From: Phaffia rhodozyma
Taxonomy: Eukaryota; Basidiomycota; Tremellomycetes; Cystofilobasidiales; Mrakiaceae
Direction of reading: 5' to 3'
Length of the DNA stretch: 64,000 nucleotides
NCBI GenBank assembly: GCA_014706385.1
Contig: JACGZH010000006.1
Coordinates: forward strand, 1,612,001-1,676,000
Shown: positions 11,469 through 24,205 of the stretch, in pieces
How positions within the stretch are numbered: the first letter of the stretch is position 1
How the letters are laid out: each line of letters begins with the position of its first letter
Program-made: the position numbers and the translations under genes
The notes under the pieces: generated by a model
The model's database searches: none
What the model was told of the DNA's origin: nothing
Seen by the model: only the letters and a program-made list of their open reading frames with translations

Positions 11469-14286
11469 TCATCTGGCTGCCGAGCCAGTTTCTTCAGGGA
11501 ACGCAGTTTTAACGAGCTCTTTCTTGTTAACCTATCGTATCAAAATCAGAGATTGTTGATGAGTCGACAATAGAAACGAAGGGGAAACCCCAAAAAGAAG
11601 AACCGACTTTTCCCATTGCATTCCGTGGGATCGTGTCCGGATAGATCTTTAGTTTTTGAGGCAGCTTAAAAGCCGCAAGCTTTATTCAATCGACCAGAAA
11701 ACACAACCCCAAGATTGATAGATTAACGTTCCACAATCATCTCCTCTCTCCATCTCAAAAGTCTAACCAGCTTGAAAAGACATACTTGACTTCTCAATTT
11801 CTCCCTTAGTTCTTTGACATCCCATCTGTCTCCAGCATCAGTCGAAGCCAGAACGACAACAGCGCCAACGGCCTCCCCCCACTTCTGATCGGGCACACCA
11901 ACGACGGCACAGTCCTTGACGGATTTATCAGCTAAGTTCAGGATTGCTCTTTCCACTTCGAGAGCCGAGACCTTCTCTCCGCCGGACTTCAAAATCGATA
12001 CCAATGTCCAAGTCATTACTCTCGCTTCTCTAGCAGAACAGATTAAACATAGAAATGTACTTTGATTATATCGACCGAGGATCTTCCTAATACTCTGAAA
12101 CCACCTTCTTTAGTTGACTCTAGAATTCCTACATCGCCCGTCTATATGAAAAATGATTCATTGAAAGATTTAATCACCGTTCTTCTGACAAGCAAGAGAA
12201 CGACGTGAGAAGAAGAAAGGAATAGAAAAGACAGACGAACTTTGAACCATCGTTGACCGCTTTCATCGGTTGAAAACTCTTTAGCCGTCGTTGCAGGATC
12301 CTCCCAGTACCCTAGATCACAGAGTCAACTCCACATTCAGCGTCACTTCCCATTTGATCCTGATGATATTGATGAGAAATGAAGGCTTACCATCAAATAT
12401 GTTGTCCCCTCTGACCCAGATTTCGCCTTTGGTTCCAACTTTTATTCCAAAGTCTGTCAGTTCCCCCTTGCCTTCACTTTCTTCGCTATCTTCCGGTTCG
12501 TAAAACAGCTTGACTTGGACCCCCGGCATTGGGTATCCCACGTGCCCCTGTATGATCCCATCAGGCCACATGGTATACAGACAAGTGTAGTTCAAACGGT
12601 AGGGTTAGAAATCTCCTCATACTAAATCTTTCTGTACAGGAGAAGAAAAACAAAAGTACATCGACCCTGGAATCCGGATCCAACCCGCATGAGAGGATCA
12701 TGCCCGTTTCCGTCATGCCATATCTGTTTTCGCCGATGCACCAGTGTCCGAACCATGCAAACAGTCCATTAGAGATGAACTACACAGACAGGTCTCTCCG
12801 ATACCGGGAACAAAGCGAACGAACCTTTCAAGTAATCTTCCGCCGCCACAAACATTCTCCCAATCATTCTTCAGCCTACCAGGCAAAGGCGCGCTCCCAG
12901 AGATCATCAATCTGAACCTCTCGCATGCTTTTCTTGCATCGCGTCGAGCTTCCTCCGAGGAAAATCTTTGGAATGCTTGAAGAAGGTTCGAGTATATCTT
13001 CAAAGAACAAAAATTCAGTGTAAGGCAGGCCGACGAGAGAGCGAGCGATTGAGGACAATTTGAGATACTCAGACTTACGGTGGGAACAGCGCTAAAGATC
13101 GTCAGCTGTGGCTCTGCAGCAGACATCCATCTGTTCCATACCTATCACAAATGTTGAAGAAGATATGCATGAGAAATCGGCTTGATCAAAGAGGACAACA
13201 AGATAATTTGAAATCAGAGCTTACAGCGCCAGCTTCGAATCTCTCCATGAATTCACAGGTCGCTCCATTCCAAAGCGCTGTTAGGAGAAGATTGACAACT
13301 CCATGGATGTGATGCATCGGAAGCTGAGTTTGATCAAAAATCAAGCGAAATTCCAAGAATTATCAGTATATATCATTTTTCGAGCTTTGAGGGTGAGGAG
13401 TCCAAGATAAAAGGACTGACGACATCTAAAACTCGATCGTCTCTCGTCCAGCCCCAAACAACGCTCATACTTTCGCATTGGCTTCCCAATGATTTATGAG
13501 AAATAGGTACGCCCTTAGGAAATCCAGTTGATCCAGACGTGAACAACATGAATGCCTTCCTGTTTTGATCGAATAGAGTCTCATCGATCTGGGGAAGATC
13601 GGGAGAGGAGGATAACTGAGGATCGAGAGGTAAAAAGAACGGGTCGACTGGTAGACTGGATGCGTGATCTGATTAAAGACTGTGCTGAGTTCTGTTGCCC
13701 TGAGAGATTGATAGTCACTTACGAAACCGCTTTAGCCAACTCTTCCGCTTTGGTCCTAAGATCATCCGAGCAGATCAGCCTCTCCGATCTCGATTTCTTG
13801 ATGATATATTCCATTTCTGGAATAGGCAACGTATGGAGCAGTGGTACAAAGATCCCTCCGGCCGCCTACATGATTAAAATCATGATATGAGGCAAGACGA
13901 AAGTCTGTTAAAGATGATTGAAAGAGTTCCAAGGAGATGATAAAAAAGGACAAAGAACCGACCCAAGTTGCCCATTGAGCCACAACCCAGGCATATCCGT
14001 TAGGGAGTAATCCAGCGACTCGGGCTTCTTTCAAATCCCTAACGCATCCACAAGCCCAGTGTATGTTGTAAGTGACTGGTTCATACCATTGTCATGCTGA
14101 TCGAATTCAAACGTACTTCTCTGGAACATTCTTCAGCAAAACATCTTTAAAAGCTGATACATCTTTCAATAATTCGGTATACGTAATCGATCTGTGTATT
14201 CTAGGATCGAAGATCGCTTCTTTTTCGGCGAACTCCTTGGCCGTCTGGTGGGCTCTGATAAAGAAGGGAAGAGGAGGGAGGGACAT
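11469..14286 (-). CDS. malonyl-CoA/acyl-CoA synthetase, ACSF3/AAE13-like
   Basis: ANL-superfamily adenylating enzyme that should join a carboxylate, probably malonate, to CoA at the cost of ATP. Visible motifs in order: P-loop FMLFTSGSTGFPKGV, GSAPLP, RYGMTETGMILS (assembled across an intron with donor gttcgt), WFKTGDVG, GRSSVDIIKSGGEKVSALEVE, and the C-terminal IPRNAMGKVNKKELV that supplies the catalytic lysine. The RYGMTE-x-GM and SVDII-K-GG signatures match ACSF3/AAE13 malonyl-CoA synthetases better than general fatty-acyl ligases. The start at 14286 gives MSLPPLPFF; the stop falls at 11469 after the last splice (ending ETGSAAR). About ten exons. There is no obvious cleavable presequence or PTS1, so location is open. 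Confidence 0.85.
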
Positions 14287-14541
14287 TATTCTTATATGAA
14301 AGGATGTTTGATTAAAGGTAACGTATGGTTATCGGAAGGGTTCTTATAGAGAGGGAGATGGTGATGTTTGCGTCTCCATCTATTTTAGAACATGGCCGAT
14401 ATTCACACGTCATAATTTCCTCCACAAACCACATGGACGACCAAAGTAGCAACATCATTTTAATTTTTATAGAACACAAGAGCCATGAGAAAAGCGACTT
14501 CTAAACCCAGATACAATCCTTTTAGGTGCTATAAGATAATC

Positions 14542-16320
14542 TTATCGAGTAGACCTCCCAGTGTGCTCCTCTACAAACTTCTGGAAGTGCATAAAGTAGT
14601 CCTTCTGGCCGACGGTGTCGTCTTTTCGAGTCAATCGGTGGGAAATATGCATTACAATAAGCGATTGAAGATCGTAAATATATTCAAGCGAGATGATTGA
14701 GACGTACTGTGAGTTCCGGCATCGAACGGCTTGAACACCGAGACAGGCTTCTTGATCGAAGTCTTGGCTGTCGTAGCCTTTGTCAGTTTTCGTTTTAAAG
14801 AGGACGCGTAGAGCTAGATTGTCAAAAAGGATTGATAAAAATATCAGCATCTGAACTTGATGAGTGCTTTATGAAAACGAATACAGACAAACCTTATCCA
14901 TCTCCTCTTTAGGAACGATCTCATCCTTCCTTCCACTCAGGAACAAGATTGGCATTTCTCCAGGTAACTCTCCGATCCTCTTTCCTGAGCTCTCCCAAGT
15001 CTGATGGATGAGGAACGTAAGAGAAGCCAAGGGAGGGATGAGGCTTGGGATCAAAGCCGGGATGGAAGTGAACGTGTTCTCCAAGATAAGAGCCTTGACC
15101 TGGGTTGTAGAGAGGTGAACTACCAATGTCAGCCGACGGCAGAGAAGCGATTAAGAGAAGGATGAGCAAGAAAATACGAACAACATGGGGATTATCGGCA
15201 GCGAGATTGATGGCAACCGCTCCTCCAAGACTCTGGCCGTAAAAGATCTGTGAGGAATGCAATGATCAGCCTCGGCGAGATAAAGGCAAACTGGTAAATC
15301 AACTAGTGAAGCGAGAAACACGAACGATTGGAGTCTCTTTGAGACCGTCGTGATTGGTAACAAAGTCCAAAGCGGTCTGAGCGTCGGTCTTGATGCCTTT
15401 CTCGTTCGCGCTGCCCTCACTGAGACCATATCCTCTGTAAGATAGCATGAGGCAGTTGTAACGGAGGTTGTTTCTATGTTTCGATTACGCCAAGAATGAT
15501 GTAGTTAAAAGATGATGAGAGTGAGAATGGCAGTCTTCGGGTTTTCTTTGTAAAGAAGGGTCAAGATGTGAGAGTCGCAACGAACACGAAGACTTTGGCA
15601 ATGGGCAGTCGGTGACCGGTGTTTCCAGCATTGGCGCTGTAGTTTCAAGAAAGAAATCAGGTCGCTGAGTACACACGAGCAACATCTATTAATGGTAGCC
15701 TGGGGTCATCCAGTTTTTGTTTGGTCTTTGAGATGCACGTACCAGAAGTAGACGATCGTCGGTCGCGACTTGTAGTACTGGTTGATGAGAACAAGGTAAA
15801 AGTCAGCATGATCGGTATACTTGGTCAGGATGACACGCCAAAGATCTCACCTCGGAGCTAGTTTTTACGTTGGCATTGGCAAGCATGAGATATGCCTTGA
15901 GCTTCGTGCCATCTGGAGCGGTGAGCTCGACATCCTCGAAAGGCATGTCGAACTCTGTCGGAAGATCGACTTTTGTTCTTGATCCCTCCGGGTAGGCGGA
16001 TCTGTGTCGATATACCATACGTATATAAAGTTAGACAGGTTTGTTCCTGATAGAATGCATGGCATGCTCTACTATGAATCAAACACCAAAAGAACAAGCA
16101 GAGAACACTGGACTCACGGATAGATCAACTTGTTTTGGCCTATGTAGACCGCACCGACGAATACGACGGCTAGAGTGACGGTGAGACCGAGGACTGTGTG
16201 GTCAAAAGAGATCGTACGTCAGTAACGCAGTAACCTCCATGCACCCACAAACACGCACACGGAGAGACACTCCCACTGACCTATCTTGAGCACCATGTAC
16301 GTGAAGCCGAACAATGTCAT
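14542..16320 (-). CDS. BEM46: Bem46/ABHD13-type alpha/beta hydrolase
   Basis: Membrane-anchored serine hydrolase of the Bem46 family (S. pombe bem46, human ABHD13). The start at 16320 gives MTLFGFTYMVLKIG, followed by a hydrophobic segment (VLGLTVTLAVVFVGAVYIG) that anchors the protein. The body shows FDMPFEDVELTAPDGTKLKAY, typical of the family, the nucleophile elbow GQSLGGAVAI (about 15250), the acid in LSGRKDEIVP and the catalytic histidine in FDAGTHS, completing a Ser-Asp-His triad. It ends HTGRSTR-stop. An in-frame stop upstream of 16320 supports the chosen start. The gene is divergent from eIF3h, with 237 bases between the start codons. The physiological substrate is unknown in the family. 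Confidence 0.88.
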
Positions 16321-16557
16321 GATGGAACAGATGGAGATGGTGGTCGAGATGAAGAAACGCCCACCGGGTTTTTCGCTGTCTCAGATGGACGACGTGGTTA
16401 CAGAAGGAATCGGGACCACGTGCCGAATGTAACATTTGCTTATGTAAGCAATCGCTCTGGGCACGTTCCTGGTTACACCGAGAAAAAAAAGTCGTCTCCT
16501 TCTTTGTTGGACACCATCAGAACCAACAACCATTCGACGACCATAGACACTTAAGCC

Positions 16558-18086
16558 ATGGCCTCTGCTCCTTCTCTTGCTTCGCTTCTGTCGGCCAGCT
16601 TGCCTGCCTCTTCGGCAGCTTCTGCTTCCGCCTCCGCTTCGGCCACCAACAACACCAGCTCGGGTAAGCAGAACAAGACCGACGGTATTCCTGCCTCTCT
16701 CAAAGGTGGCCTCGATGTCGAGGGTCTCAACCCGATCAACTCGGTCGAGCTTGACGGTTTAGTCATCATCAAGATCATCAAGCAGTACCTCGACAACCCG
16801 ACCACAGAGACTACCGGTCACCTTCTTGGTCTTGATCTCAACGGAACTCTCGAAGTCTCGGATTCTTTTGCTCTTCCTAACTCGCCGCCTTGGGAGAGGG
16901 GAGCCGATGAGGAGAAGGAGCGAGCCTCCAACAGGGCTGCCCGTTAGTTTGTTCTTTTATTCTAGTCCTTCTCATGGGCTGGAACTTTTTATCTGTGTGT
17001 GCAGGGTGTGTGTACTTTGATGGGACAGACCCACTGACAACGGTGTCACCCTTGTAATTTTCGTCGCGGTTCATTTCATGATTCCACTCACCATCCCCTT
17101 CCGACTCACCCATTCACCAATTCATCCTTCGATCAGAGCAAGCCTACTCGACCGAGATGGTCCGAAACTTGAAGCAGATCTCTGCTGCCGACTCGGTCGT
17201 CGGTGCCTACTTCACCTCGCCTGTCGGACAGCTCTTCAAGGCTTCTCTCGTCGAGACTTTGGCCATCTACCAATCTGTTGGTGGAAGGAAGGGAGTCGTT
17301 CTCTTGCATGGTTAGTTTGTTCTCTGTGTCTTTCTTCTTTTCCCCTTTGCGAACAAGTCATTCTTATACGATATATCCATCTCTCATCTAGACCCCACCA
17401 AGTCCATTCACGGCAGGACGTCCATCAAGGCATACCGATTCTCTGCCGCGTTCGCCGAAGTCTTCTCCGCCAAGGGCCGACTTGATACCCAGACGTGAGA
17501 TCCTACTTCTTCTCCTTTCCTCTTATTTGTCTTGCACTCTGCTTATATAGCACACGTAGCTCATCATATAAATTTCTTCGCCCGCCTGTCCTTCACTAGT
17601 TTGGTTGACAACCGATTGACGTTCTCGAACCTCCTCGAAGAGCTTCCGATAACAATCACCAACTCATCCCTCGTGACCGCCTACTTGTCCACCCTCACCG
17701 CTCCCGCTACTAACGACAACAACACCTTCACCTCCTCCCCCACGAGCACGATCCCTCCTTTGCATCTTAGTGCCCTCAACCTTCACTTCCCTTCCTCCCT
17801 CACTACTTCTGTCGAACAGACTTCTCGATCGCTCGATGAGTTCCAGAGAGAGAACAACTCGTTGCTCTTCAACGCTAGAGATATCGCCAGACAGAAAACC
17901 AAGGTCGACCAGTTGGTCGCTTCCGGTGTTCCGGAGGATGAGGCAAAGAGAACGGTCAAGGTCCCGGCGGAGGGTTCGAGGTTGAACGCGTTACTTCTCT
18001 TGAGACAGATCGACGAGTTCGCTAAGGGTCTTGCTGGGAACGCTTCGGTCGGTGTGGCCAAGATGTACGGAGCTGCCAAGGAGTAG
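16558..18086 (+). CDS. translation initiation factor eIF3 subunit H
   Basis: MPN-fold subunit of the eIF3 complex, which scaffolds 43S/48S initiation complexes. The N-terminus has an Ala/Ser-rich leader and then VELDGLVIIKIIKQYL and TTGHLLGLDLNGTLEVSDSF, the MPN core of eIF3h. Next come VGAYFTSPVGQLFKASLVETL and GVVLLHDPTKSIHG. The JAMM zinc ligands are not evident, as expected for this non-catalytic subunit. Four exons; the last (about 17560-18086) contains the helical C-terminus and ends VAKMYGAAKE-stop. Confidence 0.93.
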
Positions 18087-19035
18087 ATTGTTTTCTTTTG
18101 CTCAAAAAAGACGGCTCTCGAAGGGGAGAGGTCTTTTCCTCTTTCCTTTGCTCTGGTCGTAGAAGTTGGATGTATGGAAGGCAAAGTGGGCGAGTGTAGA
18201 TGTTCTTTTATAGTGGATCTTATTACGTTTTCTTCTCTCTCTCTCTCTCTCTCTCTCTTTCCTTTCGTCTCTCTTCACAATAACTCTCCAGGTCAGAATG
18301 TGGGTGAAAGCGAACTGACGCGACAAAATACACCTATCTTGCCTCGATGAGAACACAATTCGTTTGGGTTGGTGTTAGGGTTAACAAGTAAATTCAATCC
18401 CAGCAGAATGATCACCAGAATCCAGTTCGAATGCCAGCAGCTATATTTCCGAACATGGAGGGCTGCCAACAGGGAGCTGATTAGGTCCAAGAGACGTGTT
18501 AAGAAGACTCTGGTTGCTCATCACTTGCGCGCGCATTCCGACCAACCAACCGCTGTAAAAGATACGCCAATTTCGATCTGAGCTCTAGATCTGCCTAACC
18601 GATGAACAAACGGCCAATTCAATACAGATGATAAAATCTCATCGTTTGGGCTAACTTTATCAAAAGGCCACGTTCCCAGTCCTTTCTTGATACTCTTTGA
18701 TGTTCTTGCTCAGTTGACTCATCAGATATCGCTTCCCATCAACGCCTGAGATTTAATGTTTCGAGCATAGCATAATCAGTGTAATTCTTCACAGTATCTG
18801 GTATGTGTATGTTTCTCTCGGATGATGGATAGAACTGTTCCATGCGCTCCATTCGGGATAAACATCAAAACCATTTCCGCTGCAGGGCAAATTCTGGGTA
18901 TTATATCTAGATGAACTCTCAAGATCCCAATGAAAAGAAGAAAAGCTATACTATATACACCTATGAGGGGTAAGTAGGGGCAAGAATACGTAGCAGAGCA
19001 AGATAGAGAACAAATTGGAATCAGAATTAAACCCT
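18087..19035. other. 950-base gap between two convergent genes
   Basis: Holds the 3' UTR of eIF3h, a (CT)n run at about 18234-18258, and the 3' flank of the Snf2 ATPase gene. A frame of about 70 codons at 18369-18581 resembles nothing I know. No RNA gene is recognised. Confidence 0.45.
18234..18258. repeat. (CT)n microsatellite
   Basis: About twelve CT dinucleotides in a row in the presumed eIF3h 3' UTR. Confidence 0.9.
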
Positions 19036-22000
19036 CTATTCTTCATCACTATCAACATCTGGAGCAGCGAATGGTTGGGGCTGTAAGGTATACAGATATG
19101 TTCAGGATGGTCAAACAAACAATATGCCAGAGTCGAAAGAATCAAGAAAGAGAATGGCTCACTTTGAACAGAGCCATGATATCTTCCAAGTTAAGTTTGT
19201 TTCCGGCCTTGAATGATCCACCAGATAAGGCAGCAGCCGCCAGCTCTCGTTTTTTCTCTTGAAGCTGATGCATAATGAATCGATGGAAAATGGAGATCAG
19301 GGAAAGCACAGATACTCAAGCGCGAGAAAAACGTACCAGCAGGATTCGGTCTTCAACTGTTTCCTCTATCACCAACTTGTGTACATGGACCGCTCGATTT
19401 TGACCTAGCCTGATGTCATATACAGACTCAAATAGGTGGTCAGTGAACCTAATTAAACGGCAACTAAATAACTTGGTAGGTGAACATACCGATGGGCTCT
19501 ATCGAACGCTTGTTCTGTGTAGAAATGGCGTGGATAAAGTGAAATATTAGTAAGGCCACATCGGGCGTTCGACGTCAAAAACCCGAAGCTATGAACAAAC
19601 CTTCAAGCGCCGGATTCCTGAAAATTCAAGATAAGAGGGTTACTTCGATGCTCAATCTTGGCAGTAGTTTGTCAGAGGAGCAAAGCACATACCACCACAA
19701 GTCGGTAAGGATCACATTGTTCGCTATTGTATAGTGATGACTCAATATCTGGAAAATAGAAGATCATGTTTGTTGTAGGCGAGAAGAGGAAGACTCACCA
19801 CATGTCAAATTCAAACCTGGACAGTATAAACAGCGAGATCTTCATTAGGATCGATAGGAGCTATGAACAGAAAACACACGTGTCCAGACTCACCGACACC
19901 ACCAGCTTTGAAAGAAATCAGGATGACTTTCACCGAAGGATCAGTCTTGATGGCAGTCAGGGAAAGCTCTCGCTTCACGTTGTCCATGCTTCCATCATCT
20001 AAGATTCGTCAGCGTAGACCGATTTGAATTGATCAGCGCGTAATCTGACGCAGGATATCGGACTCGTTCTACTAACATCTGACAAACTTGACACCGGTCG
20101 ACTTTAAGAAAGGTTGAATCACGTCAAGCATCTTGGTGAACTGTTGTTTACAAAAAGGAAAAAGAATTGGCCAGTTGTTCTGTTCAATGGTCATTTGTTA
20201 CGTTGGTCCCAGCGGAACGCACCTGGGAAAAGACTGTTCGTAGGAATGTTCAGAAAGAGAGTCAATTAGATTCAAGTGCGTGAGAATGACAAGATGTGAA
20301 TAAAACGACAAGCTAGACTGACTGATGGTCTTTTCACCCAATCCTCTATCATCTGTCTGCTTCAAAATCTTCAAAATCTCTCTGATCTTAGCGCTGGTAT
20401 GAGGTAAACCTGCAGCCCTGGCTTCCGCCACTTCCTTCGCTCTTAACCCCACACTCCGACAAGCAGGCGAACAGTATTCTGTTTGTCCTGGCAACAGCTT
20501 AGTCGAACAGATGGAGCAAGGCGCAGTTGCGACGGTCAGGCCTCCAAGAAGATCCGCCAATTCATCCGCTTCATCCTTATCTTCTTTAGCATCACTAGCA
20601 GGAGCGACAGCATCAGGATCTGAACCAAACGATTCGCTGACTAGAATAGGATGATCGCAAGCTGAAAACGCGAAATGCTGTTAGCTAAGAAGTATCGGCC
20701 ACGCATTCAGGAAGACATTTTTTTTATCTACCTTGACGTAATCTATATCAAGACATTCAAAGTCCGAGTCTGAATCAGCCGATACTTGCTGTTCACGGCC
20801 TTCAACAAACTCACCTGAGTAACATCGTCAGAATGGAAGTCTTTTGACCAAAGGACAGAAAAGAATCAGTCATATTCTGACACGGTCAAGTTGTATTGAT
20901 ACCAAAATACAACTCACATAATTCGACATGACGGCCCCAGCTTTCATGTACTAAGATAAACAAAACCAGATAGAAAGCTTTTCAGTTGTCTAAAGATCAA
21001 GAACGTATCTGCACAAGAAGACCAACCTTGGAGAACGTCAGCGCTGTCCTCTCTGTCAACGCCTGATAAAATGCTCGCTCATCAGCGTCAAAACGGCATG
21101 TTACTACATTGACATTTCGAGGAGGTAAATTGAGGATTCTTTTTCCATTCAGCTCAGCCGTTTTCAACCTCCGAAGCATTACAGCTTTGAGGATGACCTG
21201 GGAATTTTCAAGTTAATGTGACCAAGAACAAAGATCATCAGAGTTAAGAGTGTGATCTTTGGAAGGGAGACATTTAAAAAACTAATGATATTGGGCGAAC
21301 TCACATGTAACTTCCTCATAGCATACTTCGTTCGACCATTCTTGACGGGCTTTGAGATTTGTTCTCGGAAGTTGTCCCAATCATCTAGCGGCCGACAACG
21401 CAGGAAAGCGAACAACGGGTATAACTCATCAACGTTGTTCTGACGTTAACGTTCAAGGGAGAGAACAGAGGATAGAGAACGACTGATTAGCCACATCTAG
21501 CTTTTGTATTAGACAGTTATGACTACACACCTGAATTGGAGTTCTGTATAACATAAGCAATCACAGAACAATGAGCATCCTGATTTCATCAATTGACTAA
21601 GGGTCGCTCAAAATTGAGGGATCAACGTACCCGGTAAGACACCATCTGAACTTTCCTTGTAAAGCTACACATCCCTGAGACGTCTTAGTGGTTCTGTTCT
21701 TTATGTTCTGAGCCTCATCTGGGAGTCAAAAGTCAAAAGCCACCAATTAATTCAGATATGAAGGCCACCATCGCGAAACAAGCAAACCCCCATTCGACAT
21801 ACCTAGCACAATCCGATGCCATTTGATCTTGAACAACGCCATCTTTGGCACGACTTCCTTTTTCCCTTTCGGCGCTTTCTTGGAAATTGCCTTTGCTCCT
21901 TTCTTCTTTCCAAGACTGCTTCCGAAGTCATCCGAATCGGAGTCGGACGAATCTCGCGCGTTGGCTGGAATTAGTGATTCAATGTATTTGTCGTATTCTT

Positions 22001-23977
22001 GTCGAATCACATCATACGTGGTGATCTGTTCAAATTGGAATGGACGGTTAAAAATGCCTTCTCATCAAAATGCCAGTAGACTTGAGTGAAGAAAAAGTGG
22101 CCGCTAAGAGAAAAAACCATACCACTACATCAAAATTCTGTAGAAGATCCGCGTCTGCGTATGCCATCGGATTACAACAACGGCGCATCAGTTGACATGA
22201 CTAATCTTGACTTTGTGATTGTTTATGGGCAGAAGATGAGCAAAGAGTCTTTTTCGTACCTGTCTCTCGCTTTACGCCCTGATGAGTTGTCACCTTAAGC
22301 AACCCGCTTCTTGTCTTTTTCTTGACCTCATCCTCCCACTGTTTCATTACCGGTCTGAGAAGCATAAAAATTCCAGCATCAGTGTCTGAAGACCCGAGCG
22401 CAGAGTCAGAATTAGGAGAGGACTTACAGAGGACAGATAATCCTTTTCATTCGAGAGGAAGAAATTAAGCGCAGAGATAGGATAAGGTTGCCATCGAAAC
22501 TAGAGTTAATGAATGATCACTCACAGAGTCCCTCCCTTATAGCCCGCTTTTATATGCGCCTTTGTCGGCCTTCCATCAACAATCCGAGCTAATGTCTGTA
22601 CGGTCTTCCCTAGTCCCATATCCTAGATGAAACGAAAAAAGAGAGAGAGAGCGCCAGATGAGAAACATGTGAACCAAGTGCGAGCGGTCGAAGCCCACGG
22701 AGTCGCGCACTCACATCGGCTAAAATACCAAATGATTTTCTTCCTGATTCTCGGGATTTCATCCATTGGCAACCTTGAACCTATTTGAGTGATGGTCATG
22801 TTAATTAATACAGGTCATCTTACTCATCTGTCAGCTGGTCGATGATGAGCGAACCTGATGAGGCATGAGTTGGATACCCTCTCTGAATCCTTCCACGATC
22901 GAGTCCTTCTCCTGCAAGAGATATAGATCATTGTCATTCTCAATCAGCCACGATGTCGGTGTCTTCTACAACCAAGGGTTGGCAGCACAAAAAAGATAGT
23001 AACTAATTACTCACATCAAACTCTCCCTGGACATCTCCCAAGGCTTGCTCCAAAAGCTCTCGCATATGCTTGTCTGCTTGGCTAGGATCGACCACATCCC
23101 AATCATCTTCTCTTCGTTTTCCGTCATCCAGATCAAAGTCCTCACCCTCATCTTCTTCATCTCCCTTTCTCACCGGAGGCTTAGTAGCATTCCGTGCGTT
23201 GGTGGCTCCATTTCGAGCGGTCTCAGAGATTGACATCTTGTGAGCAAACATGTCTGTAGGGACAACGGCTGGCGTTCTGTTGGGTATGTATCCGTATGGA
23301 GGTCTGGAGAAAGGTCTTGGTGTTGGAATTGCTATAGGAACAGGAGCGGGAGCAGAGGATGTAGGCATATGAACCGGAACAGGGCGGACGGTGTTGTACA
23401 ATGTAGGTGCGGTTGGTCTCTGAGAGAAGAACGGGTTCGTACTTTGAGGCCGAGGAGCCGATACATTCGCCGGACGGAAAGGTTGGCTCGGACGAAAGGG
23501 TTGGCCTGGACGGAAGGGTTGAGTCTGTCGAAAAGTTTGAGGCTGAGTGGGTCTAGCAGTATAAGCTCTAGGGATTGGCCTAGCATACACACATCATATA
23601 GTGAGTTTTGTATGGACTCCGGAGACGGGTCCTCAAAGCAACAAACGTACCGGTCGTTCTCATTTAGACTCATCCTCTTAGGTTGAACCTCAATCACATC
23701 ATCATCATCATCATCGTCAGAAACTGGCCTATCATAACCTCTTCCTTCATCTTCAGAGTCAGGAAGCTCGATGACTTCGGGAGTAGCTCTGCTTGGTTGG
23801 GGCTGAGGATGAGGCTTAGGTTTTGGATTAAGATGAGGGTAATTGAGTGGGTTGGCAAGCGCTTGCTTCTTTCTGTTGTACAACAATAATCCATTATATA
23901 TAAGAACCTTCTGTTTTTCCCTCTTCGTGTCGTTCTTCTCAGACCAGACCACTGATTGTCACTTACAACGCTTCCAT
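19036..23977 (-). CDS. Snf2-family DNA-dependent ATPase, Uls1/Rad5-like
   Basis: Nuclear ATPase that should remodel or translocate on DNA in repair or SUMO-linked chromatin work. The start at 23977 gives MEAL, joined in phase to KKQALANPLNYP. The N-terminus has two SUMO-interaction-like motifs next to acid runs, VIELPDSEDEG and DDDVIEVQP, then a QPFRP repeat. The helicase core has RESGRKSFG-ILAD, Walker A DMGLGKTVQTLARI, Walker B DEAQNIKN (across an intron), CLTGTPIQN, and the C-lobe ISFKAGGVGLNLT, NVILTDLWWNP and FDRAHRLGQ. Between the lobes, where Rad5/Uls1 proteins carry a RING, there is only CSIC and YCSPAC: a reduced zinc knuckle, not a canonical RING. It ends DVDSDEE-stop. Many short exons. 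The promoter has an ACGCGT cluster and is shared with the Nudix gene. Confidence 0.88.
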
Positions 23978-24060
23978 CTTGCAGAGTGTTTGAGATGAAC
24001 GGATTTTGTGTGAGAGAAGTCAATTTGGACGTCTCGTTGGTTTCTTTTCTTGGAGAGTGA

Positions 24061-24113
24061 ACGCGTGTCTTACGTAATACGACGCGTGTTCATAACGCGT
24101 GCCTCCGACGCGA
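24061..24113. promoter_or_regulatory. cluster of three MCB (ACGCGT) boxes in a divergent promoter
   Basis: ACGCGT at 24061-24066, 24082-24087 and 24095-24100, plus ACGCGA at 24108-24113. They lie in the 228 bases between the Snf2 ATPase start (23977, minus) and the Nudix start (24206, plus). An MBF/G1-S role is inferred and could serve either gene; the repair-type ATPase is the likelier target. Confidence 0.65.
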
Positions 24114-24205
24114 CTTACCGGCGTACCTGAATTTGTGACGTAAGTGAGGTTCCTGGATCGGAAGAGGACGAGCGACTCCTTTTAAATAGAGAACAGACCA
24201 TCTAC

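Noticed and set aside
18374..18385. GTTAGGGTTAAC, which resembles a telomere repeat or a telomerase RNA template on the minus strand
   Set aside because: Only one and a half repeats; a 9-base match is expected about every other 64 kb by chance, and no surrounding RNA structure is visible.
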